Origin: Pseudomonas brassicae | GTDB lineage: Bacteria > Pseudomonadota > Gammaproteobacteria > Pseudomonadales > Pseudomonadaceae | Assembly: GCF_010671725.1 (NCBI RefSeq) | Contig: NZ_JAAHBU010000042.1 | Coordinates: 1-35,916, forward strand | DNA: 35,916 bases | Direction of reading: 5' to 3' | Shown: piece after piece, positions 34,410-35,916 of the stretch | How positions within the stretch are numbered: the first letter of the stretch is position 1 | Layout of the letters: each line of letters begins with the position of its first letter | The notes under the pieces: model-generated | Database searches by the model: none | Seen by the model: only the letters and a program-made list of their open reading frames with translations | What the model was told of the DNA's origin: nothing | Made by a program: the position numbers and the translations under genes

Positions 34410-34988
34410 TCAGATCAGGGTCTTGAATGCCAGGGTCATGCGCAGCCGATCACAGGTGGCGGCTGGCGAACGTGCGCTGTGCGGCACGTGCCCGTTGAAA
34501 ATGACAATGCGTCCCGGCTTGGGCAGCACCGACTTGATGATGTTTTGCTTGGCATGGTCGTAGAACACCAGCTCTCCGCCCCAGGACGACGCCCAGTGCT
34601 CATTGCAGAACATCACCACGGTAAGCCCTTGCTCGCTGGCCTTGTTGTCGCGGTGGATGGGCGAATCCTGGCCAAAGGTCTGGCCATTGGCGTACACACC
34701 CAGCAAGGTGGCGTCAGGCATGTGGGCCGCTTTCACCCGGTCCCAGAACCCCGCCAGCACCTGCCACTGCTCGTGCTCACGCAACTCGCCTTCGGCCGAA
34801 CGCTTCTCCATGCGCTGGCTGCCGGCGACAAAGCTGTGCCAGCACGGACGCACATAAGGTGCATCATTGACGGGCCAGCCGTAGCGCCAGCGCGCCCCGT
34901 TGAGTTGCTGCAGAATCTTGCTCTGCTCTTCGCCAGTGACCGCATCGTCGATGACGCGGATATCGGCCTCGGTAAACACCATGCTCAT
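34410..34988 (-). CDS. 2-oxoglutarate/Fe(II)-dependent oxygenase
   Basis: This 192-residue 2OG-Fe(II) dioxygenase has an iron-binding triad that can be placed: H112-x-D114 in SPIHRDNKA and H170 in GHVPHSARSP, with R181 or R183 near the 2OG carboxylate (CDRLRMTLAFK). Such enzymes hydroxylate protein side chains, among other substrates. Its presence in a tailocin cluster is unusual. It is co-transcribed with the holin, whose stop overlaps its ribosome site (AAGGAG, six bases from ATG 34988). Possible targets are a tail or cargo protein of the same operon; this is inference. Confidence 0.85.
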   Translation of the reverse strand: MSMVFTEADIRVIDDAVTGEEQSKILQQLNGARWRYGWPVNDAPYVRPCWHSFVAGSQRMEKRSAEGELREHEQWQVLAGFWDRVKAAHMPDATLLGVYANGQTFGQDSPIHRDNKASEQGLTVVMFCNEHWASSWGGELVFYDHAKQNIIKSVLPKPGRIVIFNGHVPHSARSPAATCDRLRMTLAFKTLI

Positions 34989-34991
34989 CGT

Positions 34992-35372
34992 TCACTCCTT
35001 TTCCCGGTTGTAAGGGTTGCTCGCCGCTGACGCCTGCTGAGCCTCGCCGGCCTGCGTCTGGGCCAGGCCCAGTCGACGGGCAGCCCAGCGCTCATACAGC
35101 CCGATGGCCACATCGGCACCCGCCATGGCGGTCAGGCAGCCAAAGGCGGCAGCACTCCAGATCGACATGCCGCTGGCATACAGCAACATCACCGTCGACA
35201 CACCGCACACCATGCAGGCCCCGGAGCGCAGCAACAGCCGCCTGAACAGGCCCCAGCCACGGGCCCCCTCCTTGTCCGCACGCCACATCTCGCCGGACAA
35301 GCCGCCCAGCAGCGCCAGGACGATGACCATCCAGATGGGCATTTCCAGCAACGTCTGTTGCTCGTTTGTCAT
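34992..35372 (-). CDS. Phage-type holin
   Basis: This 126-residue holin has hydrophobic segments at about residues 12-30 (PIWMVIVLALLGGLSGEMW), 47-65 (RSGACMVCGVSTVMLLYASG) and 70-90 (SAAAFGCLTAMAGADVAIGLY), followed by an Arg/Gln-rich cytoplasmic tail. It starts the tailocin lysis: it opens the inner membrane and lets the endolysin (16 kb downstream) reach the wall. AGGAG precedes ATG 35372. The open frame reaches 35495, but the start at MTNEQQTLLEMP has the site and family length. It is the first gene after the promoter at 35646-35674. Confidence 0.85.
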   Translation of the reverse strand: MTNEQQTLLEMPIWMVIVLALLGGLSGEMWRADKEGARGWGLFRRLLLRSGACMVCGVSTVMLLYASGMSIWSAAAFGCLTAMAGADVAIGLYERWAARRLGLAQTQAGEAQQASAASNPYNREKE

Positions 35373-35412
35373 GCTCGTACTCCTTGTTGAACAGCCGATC
35401 ACTCGGCATTCC

Positions 35413-35437
35413 AAAAAGCCCGGTCGCCCAGGCTTTT
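35413..35437 (-). terminator. Terminator-like hairpin in the 5' leader of the tailocin transcript
   Basis: On the reverse strand AAAAGCCT pairs with GGGCTTTT around an 8-base loop, with one further T. It lies about 40 bases before the holin ATG, after the promoter. It could act as an attenuator. Confidence 0.5.
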
Positions 35438-35580
35438 CAGTAATGCGTTGTCGGATCGCCGGCCACTGCTGGTGCCCCGGGCGATCCCGCTTCAAATTGA
35501 TTTTCCGACCGCGGCCGCCTGCCCGCCGGATAACTGCTTACGGTGCTTTACGCTGCACACCCGGGTCAGTTGCCAACCCT

Positions 35581-35601
35581 CTGAACAGTTCAGGCCTGTT
35601 C
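35581..35601. promoter_or_regulatory. Palindrome in the tailocin leader
   Basis: CTGAAC-A-GTTCAG (35581-35593) is a perfect 13-base palindrome. It overlaps a second dyad GAACAG-N7-CTGTTC (35583-35601). It lies about 40-60 bases downstream of the expected transcript start, and may bind a regulator. Confidence 0.4.
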
Positions 35602-35645
35602 ATCGCTGCCTTTGTCACCGCCGGTGTCTGACCGGCTTGAGACAA

Positions 35646-35674
35646 AGATTATGCATCAATGCATATACAGTCAA
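35646..35674 (-). promoter_or_regulatory. Strong sigma70-like promoter of the tailocin cluster
   Basis: On the reverse strand TTGACT (35674-35669), a 17-base spacer and TAATCT (35651-35646) give a near-consensus promoter firing toward the holin. The start site is expected near 35639, leaving a leader of about 267 bases. ATGCAT palindromes lie in its spacer and across its -35. Confidence 0.75.
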
Positions 35675-35719
35675 TGCATTTGTGGAAATATTTATGCATT
35701 TTATTTTGCACGTATGCAT
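35651..35719. promoter_or_regulatory. Array of five ATGCAT palindromes over the tailocin promoter
   Basis: ATGCAT starts at 35651, 35659, 35674, 35694 and 35714. The last three steps are 15, 20 and 20 bp. The sites lie in the spacer, across the -35, and upstream of the promoter in a local AT-rich island. This is how repressor and activator sites of phage-type switches look. The rest of 35373-35916 shows no gene I can support. Confidence 0.7.
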
Positions 35720-35916
35720 GCAGCCCTTGCGCAGCGCAGGCTGGAGGGCTTTTTGCCGAGGTGTTTGCCGGGCGCTCAGGAAGGTGCCAGGGCTGCCAGG
35801 ATCGCTTGGATGACCCTTGGCACGGCGATCCACCCCGCCACAGGGTGAGCGGGCTCGTTGGCTCGACGCCCCCACGCCTGGTCAGAAAGGGACGACATGA
35901 GGGCACCTGCGCGCCC

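Larger units (their letters stand above)
18888..35916 (-). mobile_element. R-type tailocin (contractile phage-tail bacteriocin) cluster
   Basis: The gene order holin, V, W, J, I, H, fibre chaperone, FI, FII, E, T, U, X, D, endolysin, Rz/Rz1 matches P2-derived R-type pyocins. No capsid, portal, terminase, replication or integrase genes are visible, and no flanking att repeat can be recognised in the visible border. The left border is the 59-base gap to cinA. The right border, probably next to mutS, is outside the window, as are any regulator genes. The cluster is expected to make a particle that punctures related bacteria. Confidence 0.85.

Noticed and set aside
35651-35719. Replication-origin iterons
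   Set aside because: Six-base palindromes at unequal steps over a good promoter fit operators better, and no replication gene is present.
35615-35875. Two overlapping reverse-strand frames of 85-86 codons at the right edge (35615-35875 and 35649-35906)
   Set aside because: They run through the promoter and ATGCAT array, lack a good ribosome site and have no recognised domain; chance open frames are common in high-GC DNA.
18888-35916. Complete temperate P2-like prophage
   Set aside because: No capsid, portal, terminase, replication or integrase genes are seen among the ordered tail genes, so a tailocin is the better call.
1-35916. tRNA, rRNA or insertion sequences
   Set aside because: No tRNA-like cloverleaf, rRNA-like stretch or transposase frame was recognised on either strand.

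Overview
The window looks like chromosomal DNA of a fluorescent pseudomonad, most likely the Pseudomonas putida group. The evidence is high GC content, typical Pseudomonas gene neighbourhoods (mprF-acvB, fpr/finR, dgkA-erdR-DTW, recA-recX-cinA) and REP-like palindromes with GCCGGC arms. It has two parts: host genes (about 1-18,830) and a contractile phage-tail (R-type tailocin) cluster (about 18,890 to the right edge).

Host part. mprF and an acvB/virJ-type hydrolase form an overlapping pair that makes and removes aminoacyl-phosphatidylglycerol. Next come the potassium transporter kup (reverse strand), rimO, a YjaB-like acetyltransferase, an S4-domain RsuA-family protein that lacks the catalytic Asp, a YehS/DUF1456 protein and trmO. 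The superoxide-response pair fpr/finR is divergent. dgkA, an ErdR-like response regulator and a DTW-domain tRNA-modifying enzyme lie on the reverse strand, followed by a small secreted protein, a 64-residue protein and a LOG-family protein. The block ends with recA, recX and the CinA-type NMN deamidase, with a LexA-type SOS box upstream of recA.

Tailocin part. All genes are on the reverse strand, so transcription runs right to left. The order is: sigma70-like promoter inside an array of five ATGCAT palindromes, 5' leader with a terminator-like hairpin, holin, 2OG-Fe(II) oxygenase, a 279-residue protein with a hydrophobic hairpin, a two-TM membrane protein, a terminator, an unrecognised 338-residue protein, a tail-associated protein, baseplate V, W, J and I, tail fibre H, fibre chaperone, a terminator-flanked 110-residue protein, sheath FI, tube FII, E (with E' in another frame), tape measure T, U, X, D, GH19-like endolysin, and spanin Rz with embedded Rz1. 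No capsid, portal, terminase or integrase gene is visible. With the position next to cinA, this fits the mutS-cinA tailocin locus of Pseudomonas. mutS and the repressor gene would lie beyond the right edge.

The observations most worth following are: a CTT-TGA-C sequence (the prfB +1 frameshift motif) exactly where tail gene E must pass into E'; a hexanucleotide microsatellite inside the tape-measure gene; the three-gene accessory cassette (oxygenase, hydrophobic-hairpin protein, membrane protein) co-transcribed with the holin; and the ATGCAT operator-like array.

A caution applies to the whole window. Six conserved genes (acvB, the RsuA-like gene, trmO, recA, gpD, gpT) are each broken by one missing base in a short homopolymer, always in the same direction. 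This pattern suggests uncorrected sequencing deletions rather than real pseudogenes. Corrected gene spans are given below.
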